The notes beneath the pieces are model-generated. The model saw nothing but the letters and a program-made list of their open reading frames with translations, was not told the origin of the DNA and did no database searches. A program made the position numbers and the translations under genes. Below, piece by piece: positions 1 through 19,135 of a DNA stretch of 64,000 nucleotides; the first letter of the stretch is position 1; each line of letters starts with the position of its first letter. Origin of the DNA: Limnomonas spitsbergensis (Eukaryota > Chlorophyta > Chlorophyceae > Chlamydomonadales); assembly GCA_037349105.1 (NCBI GenBank), contig JAYJMM010000094.1, positions 2,480,001 through 2,544,000 of the forward strand, in the 5' to 3' direction.

Positions 1-130
1 AAGTGTCGACACCTGGAAGTGGCGTGGCTAGTGTGTCATAACCATCATTGTGTGATTGACAGTGGCAGAAATGGTGTGACCAGTGTGCCATTACCATCAT
101 TGTGTTAGCGACAATGGCAGACATGGTGTG
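1..130. repeat. Short tandem repeat, about 58-bp unit
   Basis: Two to three imperfect copies of a unit containing GTGTGACCAGTGTGCCATTA and CATCATTGTGT. It lies just upstream of the acyltransferase-like exon, so it is probably intronic. Confidence 0.6.
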
Positions 131-180
131 ACTAGTGTGACTGTGCCCGCCTCATTCAAGCCCAAAATCACTCTTTATCC

Positions 181-444
181 ATGAAGGTGACGCTGGGAGA
201 TGGCGTGGTGGTGGACGGAGCCGCGCTGACAGCACACCGTCTAGACTTTGGGCACCTCCGGTTCGGCCCCCTGCACCTGCAGCGCAATGCCCTAGTCCAG
301 GCCCAGGCATTCCTGTGGGGTGGCGTGACTATCGGCGATGGGACCAGCGTGGGCAGCCAGTCCCTGTGCACCGCTGACAACGTTGTGCCGGACAACGTCC
401 ATGTGCAGGGATCACCGGCAGTGCTCATGAAAGTCTTGATGTAG
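181..444 (+). CDS. 3'-terminal exon of a left-handed beta-helix (hexapeptide repeat) acyltransferase-like protein, partial
   Basis: The reading frame ends at TAG 442-444 and shows imperfect hexapeptide turns: VTLGDGVVVDGA, WGGVTIGDGTSVG, then VVPDNVHVQGSPAVL. These are typical of the left-handed beta-helix of acyl/acetyltransferases, whose C-terminal turns often end in a GxPA-like motif. The rest of the gene lies left of the window. The exon start is uncertain: the frame is open from about 133, and a weak AG at 185-186 could be the acceptor. Similar C-terminal helices occur in single transferases and at the end of NRPS-like adenylation proteins, so the acyl donor and acceptor cannot be named. 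Only the fold is supported. Confidence 0.5.
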   Translation: MKVTLGDGVVVDGAALTAHRLDFGHLRFGPLHLQRNALVQAQAFLWGGVTIGDGTSVGSQSLCTADNVVPDNVHVQGSPAVLMKVLM

Positions 445-1190
445 ATACGGTGTCTTTCTACGGTTTCTTAGTTTTCAATATGTTAAAACTTCAAAGAAGC
501 AACTGAGGTGCCCTCGCTTTAATCCTTGGCAACAATACCCCTGTTCTCATCAATATATGACCATGTGCAACAGTTGTGGTGCAAACGGTGATGTATCGAA
601 GAGACAGGGGTGCTGTTGGGTGCATGTGGGCATGAGAGCCATTGCGCAAGCCCAGTTGGGGGCCTACTCTTTGGGTGCAGTAGAAATGGTCGGAAACTGA
701 TGTTTGCCAGTGTTTGGAGGTGTGCGTGAGATTCTCGACGCGTGTTTAGCCTAGGCCAGCAGCAGCTGCGGTAAGCATGGTTAGCTATTGAAGAGAGAAT
801 CTGCTAGTTATAAACCATCCGAGTTGTGGCTTGAAGCCCGCACTGAGAACGTGGGATGGCGCTTCATATCAGCATGGCCCAGAGGTGTAACGTCGTTAAC
901 TAGACGCGTGGGAGGGTGTCGAGGTGGCTTCTACTCAGGCACCTTGCGTTAAGGCAAAGATGTAAAGTGTGTGAACTTAAGGAGATGCCCCGAGTCTGGA
1001 GACAATGGATCAAGGCAGGATATTGATTAGCTAAGGAATGCCTTATTTGAAGGATGACTGACCCGTGTCAGAGAGAGTCGACGTCAACATCTTTGTGAGG
1101 AATGTAATTTTGATTATTTCGTTCGAACCTGCAAAATATAAAACAAATTGAGAAGGCAGCGTACGGCCATTTAACAAAAATCAAAGGAAC
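445..1190. other. Intergenic stretch without a recognised gene
   Basis: No convincing coding exon. It holds the 3' flank of the acyltransferase-like gene, with a TGTAA at 961-965. At 871-900 there is one copy of the dispersed terminal motif (GGCCCAGAGGTGTAACGTC) that ends the retroelement tails elsewhere in the window. Confidence 0.5.
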
Positions 1191-1191
1191 G

Positions 1192-1860
1192 GTGCATTTA
1201 GGATATCTTGGCCTCTCTCTTCCTCTCCCTCTGGCTACTGCAGCCACAGCAGCCTGGCATCATTGCATGAGTCTAGACGGTCGTGGGTGGCATTTGTGGA
1301 GGCCATATAATGAGGCACTGTTACATGTGTGCTTCCAGTGCCCTAATGGCAGGGAGCAGTTACGGGAGCGGTGGTGGGCAGGTCCTCCGGGCGCTGCCCT
1401 AACTTCCACCAGTTGTACCAGGCTGAGCAGGGGTGGGATGCACTTGCTTTTGTGGACTGTACTGTGGGCATTGTTGAGGGTTAGTCTCTAGGGGTTCTGA
1501 GGCGCCGGTGTCGTTTGCCATTCCGGCCTTCTCTTTTGGTCATTTTTTGTTGTTGCTGTTGTTGTTTGCCCCCTTTTTTGTTTCTTCTCTTCTCCTTTCT
1601 GATCAGTGGGGCGCCCTCGCGGCCAAGCAGGGATGGGATACGCTTGCTTTTGTGGACTTTTCTTTTCTTAGAGGCTTTGCTGAGGGCTGGTCTCTAGTGG
1701 AGCTCAGGTGTTGGACTTTGTCTTCGTTGCCTTCCTGGCCTCTCCTTTAGTTCCTTTCCCCCTCTCTTCCTTAGTTTTAGTTCCTTCTCTACTCCCTTCT
1801 GAACAGTTGGGCGCTCACGCGGTCGAGCTTTGAGCGGGCCCAGAGGTGTAACGTTTATGA
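1192..1860 (+). mobile_element. LINE-like retroelement 3' tail (RT C-terminal finger plus 3'UTR), degenerate
   Basis: About 1310-1480 encodes a decayed version of a motif seen four more times in the window: H-V-x-F-x-C-P followed by a basic stretch (REQLRER), then a Trp/Gly-rich end. This resembles the C-terminal zinc-finger-like segment of non-LTR reverse transcriptases. A pyrimidine-rich stretch follows, a second short tail fragment near 1600-1700, and the dispersed terminal motif (GGGCGC..GGTCGAGC..GGGCCCAGAGGTGTAACG) at 1804-1860. The reading frame is broken. The family assignment rests on repetition inside the window and on the better preserved copy at 36.7-38.1 kb. Confidence 0.5.
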
Positions 1861-2040
1861 CTGCTACATGTAGGCGCCAGTTTGTAAGAGCGAAAAGGAA
1901 AACAATTTCCAGCACTCCCAGCTATGCATCACAGCCTTATCTCCCTTTAACACCAGTGGATGCAATTGTAAAGATTGTGAGCCAAGGTTCCCAATTCTGG
2001 TTGTTTTTGCATGACTACATGTCTCTGCCCCCCTCATTGC

Positions 2041-3095
2041 GTTAAGGAGCGGATGAGCCGACAGCCTTAATCTCAAAACCTGCTGTCCGGGTGTTGTGGG
2101 TTAACGGTGCTTTCTTGACGCTACCTGACACCTCTAGGCCCTGCTCAAAGGCTCGGCCGCACGGGCGCCCAACTAGTTGGCTGGGAGGAAAGAAACAAAA
2201 AAAGTGGTCAGTGGAGCAGGAAAACCAAGACAAAGGGGGGAATTAAGCCAAGGGGCACACGAAGGCTGGGATACAAGGTCCGTGATAGGAAGCCCTATCC
2301 TCTGAAATGCCTGAGCCTCGGTGAAGTTTGTACAGTCCAACAAAGCATAACATTTGATGCATGGAACATGCATGTGCCCGTAAAACAGATACTAAATACG
2401 CTAGGACAGCGAGCGAAAACCAGTGACCCCCTGGGCTGGGAACAAACACACAACCACTGGGCATTAGCGTGGGAATGAACCCCATAGTGTGACAGAAGAC
2501 TAGCCCCAGCCATAAAACATGACGTGGGTCAATGACGTTCACCACTGGGCCATGCTGCAAAGGCTCGGCCGCGTCGGCGTCCAACAGAAAGGTTGGAAAC
2601 TAAAGAGACAGAGGAAAGAGACTCCCTCAACAACAAAAAAAACAGTCTCGCTACATTCTCTAAAGTCTCGCTACAGTGACTGGCGTAAGTACCGGAAGCT
2701 AAAGACGTCTGGGCCATGAAAAACATGACGTGGGTGCGAAAGAGTTCGGTTGAACACTGCCTGAAAAAATTGAGAACGTAGACAAGAGTATTTGAGTGTA
2801 CACCTGAAAATTTGGTGTAAAACTGTGTGACATGGAACTTAACTTCATGACGTTACACCTCTGGGCCTGCTTAAATGAAGCTCGGCCACGTCAGCAAAAT
2901 TATGTCAGGTAGGAAAGTCAAGGGGTCAAGGCACAAGAGGAAAGAAAGGAAAGCAAGTTGACCTTTCAAACAACAAGAACAACAACAATGAAAAGGTCAG
3001 GCAAATTGCAACTTCAGTAACTCACAACGTAGCTCAAAGATCTCTACCAAATCCTCCACAAAAGCCAGGACATCCCACTGACAGGGAAAACAGCC
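2041..3095 (-). mobile_element. Cluster of reverse-oriented retroelement terminal fragments
   Basis: Three copies of the dispersed terminal motif in reverse orientation lie near 2120-2190, 2527-2590 and 2848-2935, each reading as ACCTCTGGGCC..GCT..GGCTCGGCCG..GGCG. Near 3030-3095 the minus strand reads a short piece of the retroelement tail (GGGATGTCCTGGCTTTTGTG). No intact reading frame was found. Confidence 0.5.
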
Positions 3096-3698
3096 TGCCT
3101 CCCGGTTTTGGCGGGTGACAAAAGTTCAGGCAGGGAGCATTCAGGAAGCCAGGGAGAGAGCTGCCTGTCCACTAACAGGGAAAATGGCATAGTAGCTATT
3201 CCGTAGGTGCACCTATTAGCCGCGACACCAGTGCCAGCACCTGGCAGACTGGCACTCATGGCAGAGTTCATATGGTATTGTCATATCCGGTACCGCGCGC
3301 ACGTCCAAATGCCAGCTGGGAGAAAAGGGAAACTCAAAGAAATAACCCCTGTGCTAGCAGAGAATGTGCAAGCGTGCCTGGCTGTTTATCCCTGCTATTT
3401 TCTTGCTGAAATATTCTGGTCATCAGACCGGATTATTGAAGCGTCCTAGCCAGGGAACGACGGTTCCCGTTTGCAATTTAAATGCCGTTAAAGTGCAGGA
3501 TCTTGGGATTATTGGCTGTGGATCGCCCCGTCTCCAAACTGCTCGCACCAACCGTCTCGTATCTAGGGACGATTTTGATTCACCCGCGATCTTCCACACT
3601 TTAGGGCTCTTCAAGAGCCGTTCGAATCGCTGGGATCAGCATTGTCCAGCATTCTACATCCAATTCCTTCTCATCACTACCATCCCCACACACTCAAA

Positions 3699-5119
3699 AT
3701 GTCTGCCCTCATGAAGAAGCAGGCTATGTCCACCATGTCCAGGCGCTCCACCGTCATGGTGCAAGCTGCCAAGAAGACCGTCTCCAAGAGAGTTTCATCC
3801 GACTCAATGGTAAGGCTTAAGATCAGGTCATTTATTCGAGCCGAATTGCATCGTCAATGTTGATCATCACTGTGAAGTGACCGTGTGGAACCCACCCCCG
3901 CAACCGGATTCCCGACTTCGAGCCTTGTCTTGCCTTGCCTGTCGATCCATTTGCCCTGCCTGATTCCACATCCATGCCCCTGTCCCTATTCCAGTACATG
4001 TACCTGCTTCTTTAAACGCCTGACACACTAATGAATGTCTGCTGACACCGGTCTGGTACATGCATTTCGTCCTTCATCCCCGCCCCAGGAAGTGTACTGG
4101 TGTACTATATGGTACTGAAACTACTGATAGTCTACTTGCCACTGTCCCTAGACTCCCTACTCCATCAGACTCCAACATAACGACCACTCTCTGATGATAC
4201 TGACCTTTATTGCCCCCTCCCTGTCCTGTAGTGGTACGGTCCCGAGCGATCCCTGTTCCTGGGCCCCTTCACCGCGTCCCCCTCGTACCTGACCGGAGAG
4301 TTCCCCGGCGACTACGGCTGGGTGAGTGATCAGTAACCTAGGTTGAAGTGCTATCATGCTCACCTGCAAGAAGGGCACATGTGTCAATCTTCCACCTCTT
4401 CACACATGACTTACATGAGGATGGCTATAATGTAATTACCTGTACACACGGATTATCTCTAGACCTCTATGCCCTCCTAGATGTCTGCATGTCAAAGCGT
4501 TGTCACCGCTAAGTTGACTGACTATTTAATTGTTCTTCTCCCCCCATCTCATCCGCAGGACACCGCTGGTCTGTCTGCTGACCCCGAGACCTTCTCCAGG
4601 TACCGCACCACCGAGGTCATCCATGCTCGTTGGGCCATGCTTGGCGCCCTGGGCTGCCTCGTCCCCGAGTTGGACCAGTCCCCCAACGCCCAGCCCGTCT
4701 GGTTCAAGGCCGGCGCCCAGATCTTCGCTGATGGCGGCCTTGACTACCTGGGCCAGTCCAGCCTGATCCACGCCCAGTCCATCGTTGCCATCGTGGCCTG
4801 CCAGGTTATCCTGATGGGACAGGCTGAGGCCTTCCGTGCTGGTGGTGCTGCAGAGTCTGTTGGCCTTGAAGATCTGGACACCCTGTACCCCGGTGGCCCC
4901 TTTGACCCCTTGGGCCTGGCTGATGACCCCGACACCTTCGCTGAGCTCAAGGTGAAGGAGATCAAGAACGGACGCCTTGCCATGTTCTCCATGCTGGGCT
5001 TCTACGTGCAGGCCATCGTGACCGGAAAGGGTCCCCTGGAGAACCTGACCACCCACCTGGTCGACCCCGTTGCCAACAACGCCTTCATCTACGCCACCAA
5101 GTTCACCCCCAGCGCATAG
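3699..5119 (+). CDS. Major light-harvesting chlorophyll a/b-binding protein of LHCII, gene 1
   Basis: Antenna protein of photosystem II in the thylakoid membrane. Exons 3699-3809, 4232-4321 and 4559-5119 (GT..AG introns, all phase 0) give 253 residues, the usual LHCII length. Residues 1 to about 24 are a Ser/Arg/Met-rich plastid transit peptide ending near VMVQA. WYGPER at 38-43 is the WYGPxR motif needed for LHCII trimers. The first membrane helix carries the chlorophyll-binding pattern ExxHxR (E86, H89, R91) and the third ExxNxR (E201, N204, R206). Pairing of these Glu/Arg residues and chlorophyll ligation is family knowledge. The product is nearly identical to the gene at 17074-18525 (S14, R31 and V235 here; F14, K31 and A235 there). 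An Lhcbm-type name is likely, but no isoform number can be given. Confidence 0.95.
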
Positions 5120-5310
5120 ACCTTGTTTTTCCCTCCCTTCTGCTTTTTATTTACATAAACGAAAGCCGATTCAAGCAGCAAGTGCTGCGGCTTGAATTGT
5201 TCAGAGAGTGTCTCTTGAGACCATGTTTGTCTTTTTGTTTTGTCCTATCATGATATCTAGCATCCTGCAATTGAAGGAGGCATCTGATATACTGAACTAA
5301 TGCATACATT

Positions 5311-5315
5311 TGTAA
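5311..5315 (+). terminator. TGTAA poly(A)-type signal of LHCII gene 1
   Basis: TGTAA lies about 190 bases after the stop and is conserved at the matching place in the inverted copy (16879-16883). TGTAA is the usual poly(A) signal of chlorophyte algae. Confidence 0.6.
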
Positions 5316-5340
5316 ACAGAGGATTGCCATTTTGCCTTGG

Positions 5341-7010
5341 ACACCCTTAGCAGCAATCTGGATCCTGAGCCAAGCTGGTATCCTCACACTAAAGACCCTG
5401 ACAGCCCGAGTATGGAACCCTTAGCCAACCCGCTTGCCAGTATCTACATCAGTCAGCAAGCCAACTCCTTCGGCTGGTCCCCTCCCGATGTTTACCCCGA
5501 CAGCCTGAGCACGATATGCAAGCCAAAGCGTCAGCTCCTCTAGCTTGCTCCAAACATAAATATTGATACCAGCAGCCTGAGTATGCTTTGCATTACCTCC
5601 TTCAGACGGTCTGGCACCTTCCCAGCACTGATATTGACTAGTACGTTCAGTGCATCAGCTCCTTCGGCCATTCAGACGGCTTGACCAGCCACGCTATGAG
5701 TCACATACTTAACCATCCATGCAGCTGCTACATCGTCCAGCGTAGTCACTGCTCCCTATATAACAGGCTAAATGGCGCTTGTGGGCCAGCTCCTTGAAGG
5801 CAGTACCTTTCAATTGACATTGCTGGCTGACTGCATTTGTGGAGGGTGCACAAAGAATTGTACCAAGAGTATAGAAGAACCTGGAGGTAGCTAGTTGGGC
5901 AATTAGAACATTAATCCGGATGAACCAGGAACTCTACCTATGAGGACGTGGACGAGGCAAACTCAAACAAATCGCTGTCTGTACTGTATTGATTGATTTA
6001 GTGCACCAGCGAGGTTACCTGAGGGGGCCCACCGGGCGGCCACCACTGAAGGGGGAACAAACCTCGACTGTTCATCTGCCGGTACCTTCAGGGCGGGTGA
6101 GGGCTTGGTGCAGCCGCCCCCCCGAGCTGTAGGCCATGATAAATGTATGATGATATCGGATGATATACCTGACTTGTAACTTAAGCTCACCAACATTAAC
6201 AGGGATGGTCAGCATACGGTACTATCAAGCCATAAACAGATACCGGTAATGAAGACCAGGTTTCATCATTCACACTTAGGCACACGTAGGCTTATCAGCT
6301 AGACACAAGCTGCGTCGATCAAGGCCCACGGTAAGCCAACGGACCGAACGTCACAATGAACTTGAAAGCTCGCCTCGGCCTACCCACGCAGTGGAGAGGA
6401 GAGCTTATGCTACTAACGGTAGCATTCCAAGGCAAGTGAACACGTGATATATTCAAGAGGCATCATGTAAAACAGACAGTTCTAAGAAGATGTTACAGAA
6501 ATCAGAGAATTTCAGGGAGAGTCACAGCAAAGAAAACAAATAATTTAAAAGAGCACAGGAATCACTTGATAGGAGGTTGCCTGGTCCCCGTATTTCATGA
6601 GCAACAGGCAGCTAGGGACGGCCCTCAGCTTGCAGGTATTCATAAATCTAGGTCACACAGGTCATGTCCTCAAACGACTGAGCTCATGCAGAGTTTCTTT
6701 TTTCGGCTGCCAGTCCACCTTTGGCAGGCCAGCCCGAGGCCGCCAAAGGCTCGACCGTATCCAAACCTGGACCGGCCTATCCCTGGGGGCCAAAGTAGCA
6801 TGGCTGGCCAGGAACGGGCCTCCGGCCAGAGGCGGGAGTGTAGCTGACATGCAATGAGTCACGCACAAATAAACACTTGGTTCATGGCTGTGCTACGTGT
6901 GTACACGTCACCTCTTTGCACTGTCTAGTTCATGATGGACCTAGGGCGTATGCGTCCACCGCAAACCTTATTGACACGGCACCTCCTCGCACCAGCCACC
7001 GTTAACAATA
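5341..7010. other. Intergenic region between LHCII gene 1 and the 3' end of the O-acetylserine (thiol)lyase gene
   Basis: No convincing exon. At 5400-5700 there are diverged repeats of a CAGCCTGAG..GTATG-like word, echoed in reverse at 16600-16830, so the inverted duplication may extend beyond the LHCII genes. TTACA at 6493-6497 (TGTAA on the minus strand) could be the poly(A) signal of the lyase gene. Confidence 0.4.
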
Positions 7011-16084
<9,074 letters not shown>

Positions 16085-16870
16085 GCTGTCGCAGTTGATA
16101 TGAACTGATGATGCTATATGAAGGAAATACGTCGAGGCTGGACTTGATTACTGGATTCGTCAGGCTGCTGAGCTGGAGCTGGGCGCGATGATCGAGACAA
16201 GCAAGGTCGGCGGTTGGTGTACGGTATGGCTAACTTGGTGCTTGGGTGGGTAGCTTCAGAGGAGCTCCCCTGGGTAGCTAGGTACTTCCCCGGGGTACTT
16301 CAAGTCTTACACTTTCTAGTTTGTAGAGCTTGGGTTACAATTTAGCTGCATCACAGAGTAAGGCCGTGGGGGCTGGTGCAAGTAACCCTGACGCTTAGGT
16401 TATGGGCAACACTACCAAACAGTTGGACGCCGACATCATGTAGGCCAGTGGGAAGTGGCCTAGCCTTTTAAGCAGGGCCCAGGGGGGCACCGTCATTGAC
16501 ACATTTTGAGCCCATCTCAAAAGATTTGACTATACCTTAAAAGGTTTTCCAACACCTGTACCTAGCCACTACGACATTTTTGCTCAGGCTGGCAGGATCA
16601 ATATTGGGATTGCACCAGCTGAACTGACAGTCTGTATCTGCTGGAAGCTGCTGCATATCATGCTCAGGCTGGTAGGATCAATGTTGGGAGGATACCAGAC
16701 GAAGGAGTTGCCTTTCCAAACGGGAGATACTGGCTGGTTGGCTGAGGGTTCCATAAAATCCATCCTTAGGCCGGGAGGATCAATACTGAGGGTATCAATT
16801 TAGCTGACAGTGCTGCCCGAACAACCAACTAGATCAGGAGCCAGATTGCTGATCCAGGCAAACATGGCAA
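16085..16870. other. Intergenic region between the lyase gene start and the LHCII gene 2 3' end
   Basis: Presumably holds the lyase promoter. A copy of the dispersed retroelement terminal motif (GTTGGACGCCGAC..AGCAGGGCCCAGGGGGGCACCGTCATTGAC) lies at 16420-16502. Repeats of CTCAGGCTGG.AGGATCAATAT at 16580-16800 echo, in reverse, sequence after LHCII gene 1. Confidence 0.5.
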
Positions 16871-16878
16871 TCCTCTGT

Positions 16879-16883
16879 TTACA
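16879..16883 (-). terminator. TGTAA poly(A)-type signal of LHCII gene 2
   Basis: TTACA on the plus strand is TGTAA on the minus strand, about 190 bases after the stop and at the same place as in gene 1. Confidence 0.6.
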
Positions 16884-17073
16884 AATGTTTGCATTCATTG
16901 AGCTCAGCACGATGCCTTCTTCAACTGCAGGATGCTAAATATAATTATTGGACAAAATAATTATGAACATGATCTGAAGGGAAACTCTCTGAACAATTCA
17001 AGCCGCAGCACTTGCTGCTTGAATCGGCTATCGCGTATGTAAATAAAAAGCAGAAGGGAGGGAAAAACAAGGT

Positions 17074-18525
17074 CTATGCGCTGGGGGTGAACTTGGTGGC
17101 GTAGATGAAGGCGTTGTTGGCAACGGGGTCGGCCAGGTGGGTGGTCAGGTTCTCCAGGGGACCCTTTCCGGTCACGATGGCCTGCACGTAGAAGCCCAGC
17201 ATGGAGAACATGGCAAGGCGTCCGTTCTTGATCTCCTTCACCTTGAGCTCAGCGAAGGTGTCGGGGTCGTCAGCCAGGCCCAAGGGGTCGAAGGGGCCAC
17301 CGGGGTACAGGGTGTCCAGGTCTTCCAGGCCAACAGACTCGGCAGCGCCACCAGCACGGAAGGCCTCAGCCTGTCCCATAAGGATGACCTGGCAGGCTAC
17401 GATGGCAACGATGGACTGGGCGTGGATCAGGCTGGACTGGCCCAGGTAGTCAAGGCCACCATCAGCGAAGATCTGAGCGCCGGCCTTGAACCAGACGGGC
17501 TGGGCGTTGGGGGACTGGTCCAACTCGGGGACGAGGCAGCCCAGGGCGCCAAGCATGGCCCAACGAGCGTGGATGACCTCGGTGGTGCGGTACCTGGAGA
17601 AGGTCTCGGGGTCCGCAGACAGACCAGCGGTGTCCTGCAAATGAGAAGGGGGAGAAAAATGATTAAATCATCAGTCAACTTAGCAGTGTTAACGCCTTTG
17701 CAGACATCTAGGAGAGCGTAGAAGCCGTGATTATCCGTGATAGGCCGAGATTAATCAGATGATCCATGTGCCATTATTGACCAGCCATCCTCATGTAAGG
17801 AGGTGGCAGGTGTCCTGCATACATGCATGCAAGTGTGCGAGGGGACCCATGTTGAGGCAGCTACAAGCAGGGCCCCATAAAACTGTTTATCAAACTAGGT
17901 TACTGAGCACTCACCCAGCCGTAGTCGCCGGGGAACTCTCCGGTCAGGTACGAGGGGGAGGCGGTGAAGGGGCCCAGGAACAGGGATCGCTCGGGACCGT
18001 ACCACTACAAGAGATGGAAGGGGCAATGAAGGTCAGTGTCATCAGAGAGTGTTCATATTGTTGGAGTATGACAGAGTAGTGGCAGGGGCAAGTGGACTAC
18101 CAGTACACCGGTTCTCCTTAAGGCGGGGATCAAGGATCTGCCGGTACCAGACCTGCGTCAGCAGGCTGGTCAGCAGGCATTCATAAGAGTGTCAGGCGTG
18201 CAGAGAAGGAGGTGCAAGTGCTGTGATAGGACAGGGGCATGGATGCGGAATCAGGCAGGGCATATGGATCGACAGGCATGACAATTGACAAGGCTCGAAG
18301 TCGTGAATCCGTCAACCCGTTCGCGGTGGTGGGTTTGCCAAGATCACTAAATAGTGTCGATCAACATTGACGAAGCAATTCGGCTCGAATAAATGACCTG
18401 AGCTTAAGCCTTACCATTGAGTCGGATGAAACTTTCTTGGAGACGGTCTTCTTGGCAGCTTGCACCATGACGGTGGAGCGCCTGAACATGGTGGACATAG
18501 CCTGCTTCTTCATGAGGGCAGACAT
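17074..18525 (-). CDS. Major light-harvesting chlorophyll a/b-binding protein of LHCII, gene 2
   Basis: Exons on the minus strand: 18525-18415, 18004-17915 and 17634-17074, giving 253 residues. It differs from gene 1 only at residues 14 (Phe for Ser), 31 (Lys for Arg) and 235 (Ala for Val) in my reading. The first two fall in or near the transit peptide, so the mature proteins are almost the same. WYGPER, ExxHxR and ExxNxR motifs are all present. The two genes point toward each other with the O-acetylserine (thiol)lyase gene between them. Strong exon identity beside diverged introns is consistent with purifying selection or gene conversion. Product function is as for gene 1. Confidence 0.95.
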
Positions 18526-18740
18526 TTCGATTGTGGGTGGTGGGGAACTGAGGAAGGAGTTGTAAGCGAACTGCTCGACGATGTTGATGCTGGCGAATCG
18601 AGCGGATTTTGAAAGACCCCGAAAGTGCAGGCCAAAAGTGTGGAAGATTGCGGGTGAATCAGAATCGTCCCTAGATGCCTGCTTGTGAGACAGGGCGATT
18701 CACAGCCAAGATACTGCACTTTAACGGCACTTCAATTTCA

Positions 18741-19135
18741 GACGAGGACTGGCGTAACCTGGTTGGGACGCTTCATTAATCCAGCATGGGGATCATATTC
18801 CCACAAGAAACACACAACTTTATACCAGCCGGGGGTAATCTCGTGGGATACTAAAGAACTCTACTACAGTAGTATGAATCACTAAATCACTTACTCAGCC
18901 AGGTAATCTTTCCCAGAGGCTCTTTCCAGGGGCATTTCGAGTAATTTCCTTTCACTCCCAGCTGACAGTTGGACGCCCACGCAGTCGGCAGTCGAGCCTT
19001 GTGAATGATGTCCAGAGGTGAGGGGACTAACAACACTACCTCAGCCAGGTAGGTACGGTACTAGGTCCTTGCACCAATGCCTGCTCCTGCAGAAATGTAC
19101 CTGCCCAAACACCACTAATGCTGTAATGCACCTAG
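18741..19135. other. Upstream flank of LHCII gene 2 with one retroelement terminal motif
   Basis: No exon recognised. 18960-19022 carries the dispersed motif (AGTTGGACGCCCACGCAGTCGG..GTCGAGCC..TGTCCAGAGGTG). Confidence 0.5.

Larger units (their letters stand above)
3480..5340 (+). repeat. LHCII duplication unit, copy 1 (inverted relative to 16870-18740)
   Basis: Upstream region, all three exons and the 3'UTR up to the TGTAA match the reverse complement of 16870-18740. Exons are nearly identical, flanks and introns are diverged. Examples are the shared upstream CTTCCACACTTT and the shared 3'UTR word CAAGTGCTGCGGCTTGAAT. The outer limits are approximate. Confidence 0.8.
16870..18740 (-). repeat. 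LHCII duplication unit, copy 2 (inverted)
   Basis: Reverse-complement counterpart of 3480-5340. Exon lengths (111, 90 and 561) are identical in both copies, while introns and flanks have diverged. Confidence 0.8.

Noticed and set aside
4526..5056. Antisense frame of 176 codons over LHCII gene 1 (and its partner over gene 2)
   Set aside because: Shadow of the strongly biased LHCII codon usage; no independent support.
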